In this document: piece after piece, positions 33,970-42,987 of the stretch
Position numbering within the stretch: position 1 is the first letter of the stretch
Layout: each line of letters starts with the position of its first letter
Source: Sphingopyxis sp. USTB-05
GTDB taxonomy: Bacteria > Pseudomonadota > Alphaproteobacteria > Sphingomonadales > Sphingomonadaceae
Direction of reading: 5' to 3'
Length of the DNA stretch: 64,000 nucleotides
NCBI RefSeq assembly: GCF_023822045.1
Contig: NZ_CP084712.1
Location: 1,550,001 to 1,614,000 of the forward strand
Made by a program: the position numbers and the translations under genes
Notes under the pieces: generated by a model
The model's input: the letters and a program-made list of their open reading frames with translations, nothing else
The model's database searches: none
Told to the model about the DNA's origin: nothing

Positions 33970-33985
33970 CTAACGCGACAGTTAG
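33970..33985. promoter_or_regulatory. TetR-type operator upstream of the acyl-CoA operon
   Basis: CTAAC-GCGACA-GTTAG is a perfect 5-bp-arm inverted repeat located 14 bases upstream of the acyl-CoA dehydrogenase ATG at 33955. The same motif recurs at 35223-35238. Such spacing and form fit a TetR-family site; the gene at 29163-29762 is the likely regulator. Confidence 0.6.
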
Positions 33986-34036
33986 ATAAATCGAGATTGG
34001 CGCGAGTCAAGCGGCATGCCGAAAACCGCGTGAAGC

Positions 34037-35191
34037 TCAGGGCTGCGCGGCGATATCGCGCTTGATCTTCGCCGCGATCGACCAGCGATGGACCTCGGAC
34101 GGGCCGTCATAGATGCGAAAGGCGCGTAGTTCGCGGAACACGCGCTCGACGATCGTGTCGCGGGTCACCCCGAGCCCGCCCAATATCTGCACGCAGCGAT
34201 CGGCGACGCGGTAGAGCGCCTCGGAGACGGCGACCTTGGCCATGCTCGACTCCTGGCTCCCGCGCTCGCCCGCGTCGAGAATATCCGCGCACCAGTCGGT
34301 CAGAAGCTCTGCGGTCTTGAGGTCGATCAGATTGTCGGCGAGCATGAACCCGACCCCTTCATGGTCGATCAGCGGCTTGCCGAAGGCGGTCCGCTCGCAG
34401 GCATGGAGCGCGGCGATGTCGTGCGCGCGCTGCGCCGCGCCGGTCCAGCGCATGCAATGGGTGAGGCGCGCGGGCGCGAGGCGGACCTGCGCATAACGAA
34501 GGCCCTGGCCGACTTCGCCAAGGACATCGGCGTCGGCAACGAAGAGGTCGTCGAGCCTAATCACCGCATGGCCGCCGGGAAGGGCGCTGTCGAGGGTGTC
34601 GAGGACGCGTTCGATGACGATCTCGGGACGGTCCATGTCGGACAGGAACATCGTGGCGCCTTCGTCGGACGCCGCCATAAGGATGGCGAAGCGCGCGCCG
34701 GTCGCGCCGGTGATCAGCCACTTGCGGCCACTGATGCGCCAGCCCCCCGGGACGCGCTCGGCGCGCGTCTTGAGGAGTGAGGGATCCGATCCCGCGCCAT
34801 TGTCGGGTTCGGTCATCAGGAAGACCGAGCGGGCCTTGCCGCTGGCCAGCGTCTCGAGCCGCTCGGCCTTTTGCGCGTCGCTCGCAACGCGCTCGAGCAG
34901 GTGCATATTGCCCTCGTCGGGAGCGGCGATGTTGAGCGCGACAGGCCCGAGCGGCGAATAGCCGGCTGCGCGGAAGAGACGCGCGGTGTCGCGCATCGAC
35001 AGCGCGGGGCGATCGGCGGCGGCAAGGTGCGGCGCGACCAGACCGGCGGCACGCGCCGCGCAGCGAAGCTCTTCGACAAGTTCGGCCGAAGGCCCGTGCC
35101 CGCCCCAGCGTTCGTCCTGCTCGAGCGGAATGACGATGTCGCGAACGAAGGCGGATGTGCGTTCGGCGAGCGTGTCGATAGTCTCGGGCAT
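34037..35191 (-). CDS. Acyl-CoA dehydrogenase, second paralogue
   Basis: This is a 384-aa acyl-CoA dehydrogenase. LMTEPDNGAGSDPSLL, ISGRKWLITGAT, CERTAFGKPLIDHEGV and ILGGLGVTRDTIVER are the family motifs; the C-terminal segment reads IYDGPSEVHRW, resembling the ACAD10/ACAD11 group. The ATG at 35191 is preferred because GGGAGAG precedes it; an in-frame ATG at 35206 adds five residues. It is divergent from an ACAD10-type kinase gene, with an operator between. It may work alone or as a heteromer with the dehydrogenase at 32801. Confidence 0.91.
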   Translation of the reverse strand: MPETIDTLAERTSAFVRDIVIPLEQDERWGGHGPSAELVEELRCAARAAGLVAPHLAAADRPALSMRDTARLFRAAGYSPLGPVALNIAAPDEGNMHLLERVASDAQKAERLETLASGKARSVFLMTEPDNGAGSDPSLLKTRAERVPGGWRISGRKWLITGATGARFAILMAASDEGATMFLSDMDRPEIVIERVLDTLDSALPGGHAVIRLDDLFVADADVLGEVGQGLRYAQVRLAPARLTHCMRWTGAAQRAHDIAALHACERTAFGKPLIDHEGVGFMLADNLIDLKTAELLTDWCADILDAGERGSQESSMAKVAVSEALYRVADRCVQILGGLGVTRDTIVERVFRELRAFRIYDGPSEVHRWSIAAKIKRDIAAQP

Positions 35192-35222
35192 CAGCGTCTC
35201 TCCCATGGCTGGCTTGATTTAA

Positions 35223-35238
35223 TTACCCGTCGAGTTAG
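35223..35238. promoter_or_regulatory. TetR-type operator in the divergent ACAD/kinase promoter
   Basis: On the minus strand this reads CTAACTCGACGGGTAA, matching CTAACGCGACAGTTAG at 33970-33985 in 12 of 16 positions. It lies in the 84-bp gap between the acyl-CoA dehydrogenase start (35191) and the kinase start (35276) within an AT-rich TTAATTA...TAATTAA setting. It would co-regulate both genes. Confidence 0.58.
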
Positions 35239-35275
35239 TTAATTAAATATTCGAGTCAAGCATGGGAGACGCGCG

Positions 35276-36349
35276 ATGTTCACCGCCGAGGACGATATGG
35301 AAGGGACCGGCCCGGTCCGCGCTGGACAGGCGATCGATCCTGAACGCGTCGCCGACTGGCTCGCATCGCGCGTCGCTGTCACGCGTCCGCTGACGATCAG
35401 CCAGTTCAAGGGTGGCCAGTCGAACCCGACCTATCTGCTGACGGACGCGGCGGGCGCGCGCTATGTGCTGCGCCGCAAGCCGCCGGGGGCGCTGCTCGGT
35501 TCGGCGCACCAGATCGAGCGAGAATATCGCGTGATGGCGGCGCTGGCGCCGACCGGCCTGCCGGTGCCGCGCGTGATCGGCCTTTGCGAGGATGCGGCCG
35601 TCATCGGGTCGGCCTTCTATGTCATGGCCCATGTCGCCGGTCGGTCCTTCTGGGACCAGCGGCTCCCGGGGCTCGCGGCGGAGGAGAAGAACGCGCTTTA
35701 CGGCACGATGGTCGAAACGCTCGCGGCATTGCATCGCATTGATCCGGCGGCGGTCGGGCTTGCCGATCTCGGGCGTCCCGACGGCTATGTCCGCCGCCAG
35801 GTCGATCGCTGGACGAAGCAGTATCGCGCGTCCGAACGGGAACGGATCGCCCCGATGGAAGCGGTGATCGAATGGATTGGGACGCATGCGCCCGCGGGAG
35901 AAGCGGGCGTGCTCATTCATGGCGACTTTCGGCTCGACAATCTGATCTTTGATGCGAAGACGCCGCGCATCGCCGCGATCCTCGACTGGGAAATTTCGAC
36001 CCTCGGCGACCCGCTCGCCGATCTCGCCTTCCAGCTTTTCGCCTATTTTCTGCCGCCCGACATTCTCAACGGCATCGCTGGGATCGAGGCCGATCTCGGC
36101 CTGCCGTCGGAAAGCCGGCAACTCGCGCTCTACGAACAGGCTTCGGGCCGCAGCGTCGGCGCCGACTGGCCGCTCTACCGTATCTATATCCTCTTCCGCC
36201 TCGCGGCGATCTTCCAGGGCATCGAAGGGCGCGTGCGCGACGGGACCAACTCAAATCCGCGCGCCGCAAAGCTCGTCGGGATGACGGAGCCGCTGGCGCG
36301 CCTCGCGCTAGACCGGATCGAGGACTGGGAGCGCGGCCGCCGGGGTTAG
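35276..36349 (+). CDS. APH-fold acyl-CoA kinase (LvaA / ACAD10-11 N-domain type)
   Basis: This is a 357-aa phosphotransferase of the aminoglycoside-kinase fold. [12 protein letters not shown] is the nucleotide loop, VLRRKPPG carries the catalytic-site lysine region, H215-GD217-FRLDN is the catalytic loop, and [16 protein letters not shown] the metal-binding segment. The sequence type matches the N-terminal kinase domain of ACAD10/ACAD11 and bacterial LvaA, which phosphorylate 4-hydroxyacyl-CoAs. The adjacent acyl-CoA dehydrogenases support this. An antibiotic-kinase role is unlikely. Its stop overlaps the convergent LysR gene by four bases. Confidence 0.86.
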   Translation: MFTAEDDMEGTGPVRAGQAIDPERVADWLASRVAVTRPLTISQFKGGQSNPTYLLTDAAGARYVLRRKPPGALLGSAHQIEREYRVMAALAPTGLPVPRVIGLCEDAAVIGSAFYVMAHVAGRSFWDQRLPGLAAEEKNALYGTMVETLAALHRIDPAAVGLADLGRPDGYVRRQVDRWTKQYRASERERIAPMEAVIEWIGTHAPAGEAGVLIHGDFRLDNLIFDAKTPRIAAILDWEISTLGDPLADLAFQLFAYFLPPDILNGIAGIEADLGLPSESRQLALYEQASGRSVGADWPLYRIYILFRLAAIFQGIEGRVRDGTNSNPRAAKLVGMTEPLARLALDRIEDWERGRRG

Positions 36350-37266
36350 GCGGGGGCTTCGTCGGAGAGGCGGAGGATCCGCTGGCGGAGCATCTCGATG
36401 AGCGGCCGCGCCGCGGCGGTGTGGTTCCAGCCGATCCGGGTCGCGATGTGGAACGGCAGCGGCGGCACAGGCGCCCAGTCGTGCCAGACACGGAAGGTTT
36501 CGTCGAACTCGGGCGCCGCCGCATAGCGCGAGAAGGCAAAGGAGAAGCTGTCGGTGCGCTCGACGATCCGCAGCGAGAGCGCGAAGCTATCGACGATGAG
36601 GTGCGGCACGCTGTAGGGCGAGTTGGAGACGCTCGCGACGCTGTTCATGAAGGGGGTATGCGGGTCGGCGGGCGACGGCCCGACCATCGGGTAGGCGAGC
36701 AGTTCCTCGAAGGTCGGCGGCTCGACGCGGTCGAGCGGATGGCCGCGCCGCACGAAGGGCGATACCGCGAGGCTCGCGATATCCTCGACCTGGATCGCAC
36801 CGTTGCTGCGCAGCGCTTCGAGCGAGCCGATCGCAAAGTCGAGATCGCCCGACTGGAGCAGCGCCGAGATTTCCTCGACCGATTCGGCGGACGTCGCGAC
36901 CTCGATCCCGGGATAGCGCGCGGCGAAGATCGGCAGGACCTCGAACCAGAAGAGCCGGAACGAAGCGGGCGCGGCGCCCATGCGGACGCGCCCGCGATCG
37001 GTGGTGCGCGCGCTCCGGGCGAATCGCTCGAGCGTCGCGGCTTCGGCGAGCAGGCGGGTGCCGCCTTCGATGAATTCTTCGCCCTCGCGGGTCAGGCGGA
37101 TGCCGCGCGGACCGCGTTCGAATACCTGGATGCCGAGCGAATCTTCGAGGATCTGGACGCTGCGCGTGAGCGCCGACTGGGTGATGTTGAGCGTGGCCGC
37201 GGCCTTTGCAAAACCGCCCTGCCGCGCAATCTCGATGACATGGTTTACCTTGCGCAAATCCAGCAT
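36346..37266 (-). CDS. LysR family transcriptional regulator
   Basis: This is a 306-aa LysR-type regulator. The N-terminal helix-turn-helix is within residues 5-65 ([20 protein letters not shown]), and the C-terminal periplasmic-binding-protein-like effector domain follows. It is divergent from the acyl-CoA ligase gene at 37412, with 145 bases between, and may control that gene. The effector is unknown. Confidence 0.92.
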   Translation of the reverse strand: MLDLRKVNHVIEIARQGGFAKAAATLNITQSALTRSVQILEDSLGIQVFERGPRGIRLTREGEEFIEGGTRLLAEAATLERFARSARTTDRGRVRMGAAPASFRLFWFEVLPIFAARYPGIEVATSAESVEEISALLQSGDLDFAIGSLEALRSNGAIQVEDIASLAVSPFVRRGHPLDRVEPPTFEELLAYPMVGPSPADPHTPFMNSVASVSNSPYSVPHLIVDSFALSLRIVERTDSFSFAFSRYAAAPEFDETFRVWHDWAPVPPLPFHIATRIGWNHTAAARPLIEMLRQRILRLSDEAPA

Positions 37267-37411
37267 TTCGCTCTCCGCCTATCTCAGCCGCGCACAGACC
37301 CATCGATAAAAGACATTGGACAGATGGACCCAAAACGGGCTGGCTTTGCGCGCCGCCTTAGCATGGCGAGGGCAGCGAGACGCAACAAGACAAATGGGAC
37401 AGGGGATAGGA

Positions 37412-38965
37412 ATGTTTGTTCAGGCGATCTTGCGCGCAGCGCAGATCAGGGGCGACGAGGCCGCCACGATTTGCGGGGACAGGGTCCGGAGCTGGTCGCA
37501 ATCTGCCAATCGCGCGGCGCGTCTCGCGGGCGCGCTCGCCGGACTGGGAGCCGGGCGTGGCGACAGGGTCGCGATCCTCGGCGTCAATTCCGATCATTAT
37601 CTCGAAGCGATGCACGCGACCTGGTGGCTCGGCGGCGTGACCGTCCCGATGAACACCCGCTGGGCTCTCGCCGAGCATCTCTACAGCGCCCGCGACGCGG
37701 ACTTCGAAATCGTCTTCGTCGATGCGGCCAATCTCGCGGTCGGCGTGGACCTTCAGCAGGCCGGGGCCGGTCTCGGGCCGTTCATCTATATGGGCGAGGG
37801 CGACGTGCCCGCGGGCATGCTCTCGATGGAGACGCTGATCGCCGAGACCGCGCCGATGGCCGCCGCGCCCGCGGCTAACGAGGCGCTGGCAGGGATCTAC
37901 TACACCGGCGGCACGACGGGGCATCCCAAAGGCGTCATGCACTCGTCGCTGTCGCTCTGGGCGGGCGCGACCTGCCTCGCGATGGAGATGCAGGGCCCGC
38001 GGCACCACCGCTATCTCCATGCGGCGCCGATGTTCCACCTCGGCGATCTCGCGCAGGCCTATGCGACGACCGCCAAGGCGGGCTGCCATGTCTTCGTGCC
38101 GGGCTTCACCGCGGACGGCGTTGCGCGCGCGATCCGCGACCATAAGGTCGAGGTGATCCTGCTTGTTCCGACGATGATCGGCATGCTGCTCGACAGCCCG
38201 AATTTCGATCCGGCCGATCTCGCATCGCTTGAGGTGCTGATGTTCGGCGGCTCGCCGATCTCCGACGCGGTCCTCGGGCGGATGCGCGCCGCGCTTCCGG
38301 GCACGCGTCTCATCCAGGGCTTCGGCCAGACCGAGACGATGGCGACGGGCTCGATGCTGCCTGACGACGGCAAGCCGCTCGAGGTCTCGGATCCCCGGCG
38401 CCAGTCGACGGGGCGCGCCGCCTACGGCATGCAGCTCGGCATCTTCGACGAGGCGGGCGAGCCCGTCGCTGCGCGCTCGACCGGCGAAATCTGGATCCGC
38501 GGCGCGAGCGCGATGCTCGGTTACTGGAACAAGCCCGAGGAAACCGCCGCGGCGCTGACCGATGGATGGGTGCATACGGGCGACGCAGGCTATCTCGACG
38601 AGGAAGGCTATCTCTTCGTCTGCGACCGGGTGAAGGACATGGTGATCTCGGGGGGCGAGAATGTCTTCTCGGCCGAGGTCGAGAACGCGATCGCCTCGCA
38701 CCCCGAGGTCGCGCAGGTCGCGGTGATCGGCGTTCCCGACGACCGCTGGGGTGAGAGGGTCCACGCGATCATCGTGCCGGCTCCGAGCTGTGCGCCGGTG
38801 CTCGAAGATATCCAGCAGCACTGCCGCGCGCTGATCGCGGGATACAAGATCCCGCGCAGCGTCGAGCTGCGCGCCGACCCGCTTCCGCTCTCGGCGGTCG
38901 GCAAGGTTCTCAAGAACAAGCTTCGCGAGCCGCACTGGCAAGGCCGCGCCCGACAGGTGAGCTGA
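37412..38965 (+). CDS. Acyl-CoA ligase (AMP-binding family)
   Basis: This is a 517-aa adenylate-forming enzyme that activates a carboxylic acid to its CoA thioester. The phosphate-binding loop YYTGGTTGHPKGV lies near residues 164-176, GFGQTE is the A5 motif, TGDAGYLDEEGYLFVCDRVK the A7-A8 region, and GKVLKNKLRE holds the catalytic lysine. The ATG at 37412 follows an AGGGGATAGG ribosome-binding sequence. It probably supplies substrate to the acyl-CoA dehydrogenases nearby. The chain length or ring type of the acid cannot be told. Confidence 0.92.
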   Translation: MFVQAILRAAQIRGDEAATICGDRVRSWSQSANRAARLAGALAGLGAGRGDRVAILGVNSDHYLEAMHATWWLGGVTVPMNTRWALAEHLYSARDADFEIVFVDAANLAVGVDLQQAGAGLGPFIYMGEGDVPAGMLSMETLIAETAPMAAAPAANEALAGIYYTGGTTGHPKGVMHSSLSLWAGATCLAMEMQGPRHHRYLHAAPMFHLGDLAQAYATTAKAGCHVFVPGFTADGVARAIRDHKVEVILLVPTMIGMLLDSPNFDPADLASLEVLMFGGSPISDAVLGRMRAALPGTRLIQGFGQTETMATGSMLPDDGKPLEVSDPRRQSTGRAAYGMQLGIFDEAGEPVAARSTGEIWIRGASAMLGYWNKPEETAAALTDGWVHTGDAGYLDEEGYLFVCDRVKDMVISGGENVFSAEVENAIASHPEVAQVAVIGVPDDRWGERVHAIIVPAPSCAPVLEDIQQHCRALIAGYKIPRSVELRADPLPLSAVGKVLKNKLREPHWQGRARQVS

Positions 38966-39011
38966 GCGCCTCGGCGCCGAGCTCCTTACGCATTCACTGG
39001 AAAGCCCTTCT

Positions 39012-39977
39012 ATGTCCGAAGTCCTCCCGACCGCCTTTGCGAGCACCACCGCCAGCGCCTTGCGCGAAAGGTTGAAGATACCGCTCATCGCGGCGCCGAT
39101 GTTCAAGGTATCGAGCCCCGCGCTCGTCACCGCCGTCTGCCGTGCCGGCGCGATCGGTGCCTTTCCGTCGATCAATGCCCGCACACCCGGCCTCTTCGAC
39201 GAATGGATGCGCGAGCTGGGCGAAGCGCTTTCGATCCCCGCCGACGACGGCTCTCTGCCGGCCCCGCTCGCGGTCAACCTGCTGACCCATGACAGCAACC
39301 CGCGTTTCGAGCCCGACTTCGAGATCGTCTGCAAATGGCGGGCGCCGATCGTCATCACCAGCGTCGGTCGGCCCGAGGTCGTGATGGACGCGGTGCATGG
39401 CTATGGCGGGCTTGTGTTCGCTGATGTCGTGTCCTTGCATCATGCACGCCGCGCCGCTGCGTGCGGTGTCGACGGCATGGTTCTTCTTTGCGCGGGAGCC
39501 GGCGGGCAGACCGGGCGCCTCAATCCGATGGCGTTCGTCGAGGCGGTGCGCCAGTTCTACGACGGCATATTGATCGTCGCAGGCGGCATCACACGCGGCT
39601 ATCAGCTTCGCGCCGTCGAGACCATGGGCGCAGACCTGGCCTATTGCGGCACGCGCTTCATCGTCACGCCAGAGAGCAATGCGCCCGCCGATCACAAGGC
39701 GGCCATTATCGGTGCCGAGATCGACGACGTCTGGGACAGCGACGCGATGAGCGGCATTCCTGCGAGCATGTTGCGCAGCTCGCTCGAGCGGCTCGGCCTC
39801 ACGCCCGAGACGCGCTGGCTTCAGGAAAAGCGGGAAAAATACGACTGGGGCTCGGTCAAGGAAACCCCGGGCGTCTTCTCGCTCGGCCATGGTGCGGGCG
39901 ACGTCGTCAGGGAGGAAAGCGCCGCGTCGATCATCGCGCGGATGGAGGAGGAATATCACCGGTCCGCGGCCGAATGA
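39012..39977 (+). CDS. Nitronate monooxygenase-like FMN protein
   Basis: This is a 321-aa TIM-barrel flavoprotein of the 2-nitropropane dioxygenase/nitronate monooxygenase family. IPLIAAPMFKVSSPALVTAV and FADVVSLHHARRA are typical. The segment that carries the catalytic histidine in true nitronate monooxygenases (AGGHxG) reads AGAGGQTG, with Gln at about residue 166. It may therefore not act on nitronates and could be an enoyl-CoA-related or other FMN enzyme. It lies 46 bases after the ligase gene in the same direction. Confidence 0.82.
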   Translation: MSEVLPTAFASTTASALRERLKIPLIAAPMFKVSSPALVTAVCRAGAIGAFPSINARTPGLFDEWMRELGEALSIPADDGSLPAPLAVNLLTHDSNPRFEPDFEIVCKWRAPIVITSVGRPEVVMDAVHGYGGLVFADVVSLHHARRAAACGVDGMVLLCAGAGGQTGRLNPMAFVEAVRQFYDGILIVAGGITRGYQLRAVETMGADLAYCGTRFIVTPESNAPADHKAAIIGAEIDDVWDSDAMSGIPASMLRSSLERLGLTPETRWLQEKREKYDWGSVKETPGVFSLGHGAGDVVREESAASIIARMEEEYHRSAAE

Positions 39978-40287
39978 CGACCGCGCCTTGCGAGCACAAA
40001 CGCCGCCTGCGGACCTGTCCGCAGGCGGTGCTCGGCGTTGGAAATCCGCGAGCTTCGGACCCGTGCAGGGGACGCATCACCCTATGTAAATTCGAGATTG
40101 GACAGGACGCCGCCCGGCGCGTCTTCTCCAATAGCGACGTGACCCGGAAAAGAGGTCCCGCGGGGGAGGTTAGGCGGCGGCAGGCCCATAGGGTCAGGCC
40201 CGCTTTCGATGCTCCCTCAACGATAACGGTGCGGCCTTCGTCGATGGACGAGGAACTTCGTGCCCAGAGAGGATTGAGGAGTTTCAG
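39978..40287. other. Intergenic region upstream of the TonB receptor
   Basis: This 310-bp gap contains a 26-bp near-perfect GC palindrome at 40003-40028 (CCGCCTGCGGAC and GTCCGCAGGCGG arms) without a T tract, then presumably the receptor promoter. No convincing gene is seen; the ATGA at the end of the preceding gene opens a frame without coding character. Confidence 0.55.
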
Positions 40288-42570
40288 ATGCGATTGACCA
40301 TGAAGGCGCGCTACCTGGTGGGGGCCAGTTGCCTCGGAATGACGCTGGTGTCGGTGCCCGCGGTGTTCGCGCAGGAGGCGCCGGCGCAGGAGACCGCGCG
40401 GCCGCAGACCGGGATCGAGGACATCGTCGTGACTGCGAACCGCCGGACCGAGAATGTGCAGGACGTGCCGCTGTCGATCACCGCGATTTCGTCGAGCGAC
40501 ATCCAGAGCGAGCGTATCCAGTCGACCTCCGATCTCGGCCGTCTCGTGCCGACGATCACCGACGCCGGGCTGCCGGCCGTGTCGGGCGGCGGTCTCACGA
40601 TCCGCGGCATTCGCGGAAATGACCGCTCGGCGGGTGCCGATCCGCCGAACGGCCTGTTCGTCGACGGCGTCTATTTCGGCCGCCCCGAAGACGGCGATGC
40701 GCTTCTGTTCGACGTCGAGCGCATCGAGGTTCTGCGCGGTCCGCAAGGCACATTGTTCGGCAAGAATGTGGTCGGCGGTGCGATCAACGTCACGACGCGG
40801 GCGCCGACGCAGGAATTGCACGCGACGGTCATCGGGACCTACGGCAACTACAACCGCATCGAGGGTCAGGCTGTCGTGTCGGGCCCGCTCAGCGATACCA
40901 TTGCGGCGAGCCTCGCAGTCCAGTCGCAGTCGTCGGACGGCTACGCCCGGAATGTCATTACCGGCAACGATCTCATGGGGACGAGCCGCAATGCGATCCG
41001 CGGGCGCGTCGACTTCGAGGTGACGCCCGAGTTCACGAGCAGCTTCTCGGCCAATTACGAGCGCGTTCGCGACGGCGGCCTGGCCTCCTATCAGGTGTCG
41101 AACCCCGGTCTACCGGCGATCTACTATCCGCCCGGTCTCAACCAGCCGAAGGAAGTGTCGCAGAATATCGACGGCTTCCGCAACCGGAACGCGTTCAGCT
41201 TCATCGCCACGCAAAATTATCAGGGCGAGAGTATCGGCTTCAAGTCGATCACGGCCTATCGCGGATCGTCGAACCACACGCTCTACGACGTTGACGGGTC
41301 GCTGAGTCCGATTACGAGCCAGGAGCAGTTCGACCGCTACCGGCAGTTCAGCCAGGAGCTGCAATTGTCGTCGCCGGAGGATGCGACGACGCTGCGCTGG
41401 GTCGCGGGTCTCTATTATTTCCGGGCCACGACCGACCAGCTCTCGGTGAATATCATCCGTCCGCCCGACGGCACCTTCGTCAATGTGCTCAACAACCAGC
41501 TCGGGTTCGGGCCGGGGCCGCACGTCACGCCGAACTCGCAGGACGTGCTGACGCTCAACTATGCGGCCTTCGGTCAGGCGACGCTGGCGATCACCGACCA
41601 GCTCAATCTCACCGCTGGCATCCGCTATACGATCGAGAAGAAGAAGGGCATGTCTGCAACCTTCGGCGACCGTGACGTATCGCTCTTCCCGGGACTGCCC
41701 GAGCTGCCGCTTCCGGCGGCGGGCGGGCCGCTGACCGGGCGGATCGAGGGCAATATCGACCGGACGTGGAAGGCCTGGACCCCGCGCGTCGCGATCGACT
41801 ATTCGCCCGCCGAGGACATCATGTTCTATGCCTCGGCATCGCGCGGCTTCAAGGGCGGCGGTTTCACCGGCCAGAACGGGTCGCTGGCGACGATCAGCCG
41901 TACGTTCAATCCCGAATTCGCGTGGAACTACGAGCTTGGGCTGCGCTCGCGCTTCCTCGACAACCGGGCGCAGGTCAACGCCACGCTGTACCAGATGGAT
42001 TACAGCAATCTGCAGGTGACGACGATCATCGGCACCTCGCGCGTGACCGACAATGCCGCCGATGCGCGCATCCGCGGGGCCGAGGTCGAAACCGAGTTCA
42101 TTCCTGTCGAGGGGCTGACGACTTCGCTGTCCTATGCCTACACCGATGCGAAGTACCGCAACTATATCGACGGTTCGGGGCGCAATCTCAGCGGGAACAA
42201 ATTTCCCGGCGTATCGCGGCATGTCGTGAACCTGCGCGCCGATTATGAGTGGGATGTCGGGGAAGGGACGCTGACGCTGTCGGGAGGCCTGACCTATCGG
42301 AGCAAGCGGCCGAACAACTCGGTGAACTCGCCCGAGGTCACGGTGGCGCCGGTCACGACCTACGATGCGTCGCTCGCATATGAGAAGGGCAGCGTGGAGC
42401 TCCGGCTCTGGGCGCGCAATCTCACCAACGAGCGCTATGTCGTGACCGCCAACGACGTGACGGCCTTCTTCTATCTTTCGCCGACCTCGGCGAATGCGAC
42501 GACGTCGAGCTTTCTCGTCAACTATTCGGCGCCTCGGACCTTCGGCATCACCGGGACCTGGCGTTACTGA
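40288..42570 (+). CDS. TonB-dependent receptor (sphingomonad catabolic type)
   Basis: This is a 760-aa outer-membrane receptor. A signal peptide ends near VPAVFAQ, a TonB box follows (IEDIVVTANRR), then the plug domain (VPLSITAISSSDI, IEVLRGPQGTLFGKNVVGGA) and a 22-strand barrel ending in FGITGTWRY with the terminal aromatic. The ATG at 40288 has GAGGAG about 9 bases upstream. Receptors of this form in sphingomonads import bulky hydrophobic or aromatic substrates. It is probably the entry port for the acid handled by the neighbouring ligase and dehydrogenases. Iron-siderophore uptake cannot be excluded. Confidence 0.9.
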   Translation: MRLTMKARYLVGASCLGMTLVSVPAVFAQEAPAQETARPQTGIEDIVVTANRRTENVQDVPLSITAISSSDIQSERIQSTSDLGRLVPTITDAGLPAVSGGGLTIRGIRGNDRSAGADPPNGLFVDGVYFGRPEDGDALLFDVERIEVLRGPQGTLFGKNVVGGAINVTTRAPTQELHATVIGTYGNYNRIEGQAVVSGPLSDTIAASLAVQSQSSDGYARNVITGNDLMGTSRNAIRGRVDFEVTPEFTSSFSANYERVRDGGLASYQVSNPGLPAIYYPPGLNQPKEVSQNIDGFRNRNAFSFIATQNYQGESIGFKSITAYRGSSNHTLYDVDGSLSPITSQEQFDRYRQFSQELQLSSPEDATTLRWVAGLYYFRATTDQLSVNIIRPPDGTFVNVLNNQLGFGPGPHVTPNSQDVLTLNYAAFGQATLAITDQLNLTAGIRYTIEKKKGMSATFGDRDVSLFPGLPELPLPAAGGPLTGRIEGNIDRTWKAWTPRVAIDYSPAEDIMFYASASRGFKGGGFTGQNGSLATISRTFNPEFAWNYELGLRSRFLDNRAQVNATLYQMDYSNLQVTTIIGTSRVTDNAADARIRGAEVETEFIPVEGLTTSLSYAYTDAKYRNYIDGSGRNLSGNKFPGVSRHVVNLRADYEWDVGEGTLTLSGGLTYRSKRPNNSVNSPEVTVAPVTTYDASLAYEKGSVELRLWARNLTNERYVVTANDVTAFFYLSPTSANATTSSFLVNYSAPRTFGITGTWRY

Positions 42571-42598
42571 CGATCTTCCGGGGGGCACCGGACACTGG

Positions 42599-42636
42599 CC
42601 GGGCGGCGTAGCGATGCGCCGCCCGGTTTTCTTTTT
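42599..42636 (+). terminator. Rho-independent terminator after the TonB receptor
   Basis: A perfect 10-bp stem (CCGGGCGGCG at 42599-42608, CGCCGCCCGG at 42617-42626) with an 8-base loop is followed by TTTTCTTTTT. It is 28 bases after the receptor stop codon. Confidence 0.9.
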
Positions 42637-42701
42637 GTAGCGGACCAGTGTTCGATTGAGTGAGGAAATACCGCCCGGAGCGCGATCGGCGGTCGCGGGG
42701 C

Positions 42702-42732
42702 AAAAGTGGGCGCCGGTTGGACCGGCGCCCAC
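42702..42732 (-). terminator. Rho-independent terminator of the minus-strand ars operon
   Basis: A perfect 12-bp stem (GTGGGCGCCGGT at 42706-42717, ACCGGCGCCCAC at 42721-42732) with a 3-base loop. On the minus strand it is followed by TTTT (complement of 42702-42705). It begins 14 bases after the stop of the Cys-rich peptide gene, marking the operon end. Confidence 0.85.
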
Positions 42733-42746
42733 CCGCTCATGCCGGC

Positions 42747-42950
42747 TTAGTGCCCGGCATGCTCCTTATGATCGCCCTGCGCTGCGTCGCTGGCCGATTT
42801 GTCCTTGTCGCAGCAGCAACAGCTCTTTTTGGCTTTGCCTTCCTTCTTTTCGCAACATTCGCACTTCGGCTTTTCGGCCGTCGGCTCGGCCGCGAGAGCA
42901 GGCGTGGCAATGCCGAGCGCAAGCGCGCTCATGACGATACGGTTCAACAT
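42747..42950 (-). CDS. Secreted Cys/His-rich metallothionein-like peptide
   Basis: This is a 67-aa protein. Residues 1-20 form a signal peptide (ending TPALA). The mature part of about 46 residues is Lys/Glu-rich and has seven cysteines: C30, C32, C33 (KCECCEK) and a run of four at C44-C47, plus a His-containing tail (HKEHAGH: H61, H64, H67). Nothing else in it suggests a fold, so it looks like a soft-metal or metalloid chelator in the periplasm. A GGAG lies 10 bases before the ATG at 42950. It lies 37 bases after another small secreted protein gene and is the last gene before the terminator of the ars operon. I do not recognise a named family. Confidence 0.72.
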   Translation of the reverse strand: MLNRIVMSALALGIATPALAAEPTAEKPKCECCEKKEGKAKKSCCCCDKDKSASDAAQGDHKEHAGH

Positions 42951-42987
42951 GATAAGTCTCCAAAGAATGTGGTCGTGAATGCGGGAT

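Noticed and set aside
35276..36349. APH-fold protein as aminoglycoside resistance
   Set aside because: Sequence type and acyl-CoA dehydrogenase neighbours match LvaA/ACAD10-like kinases.
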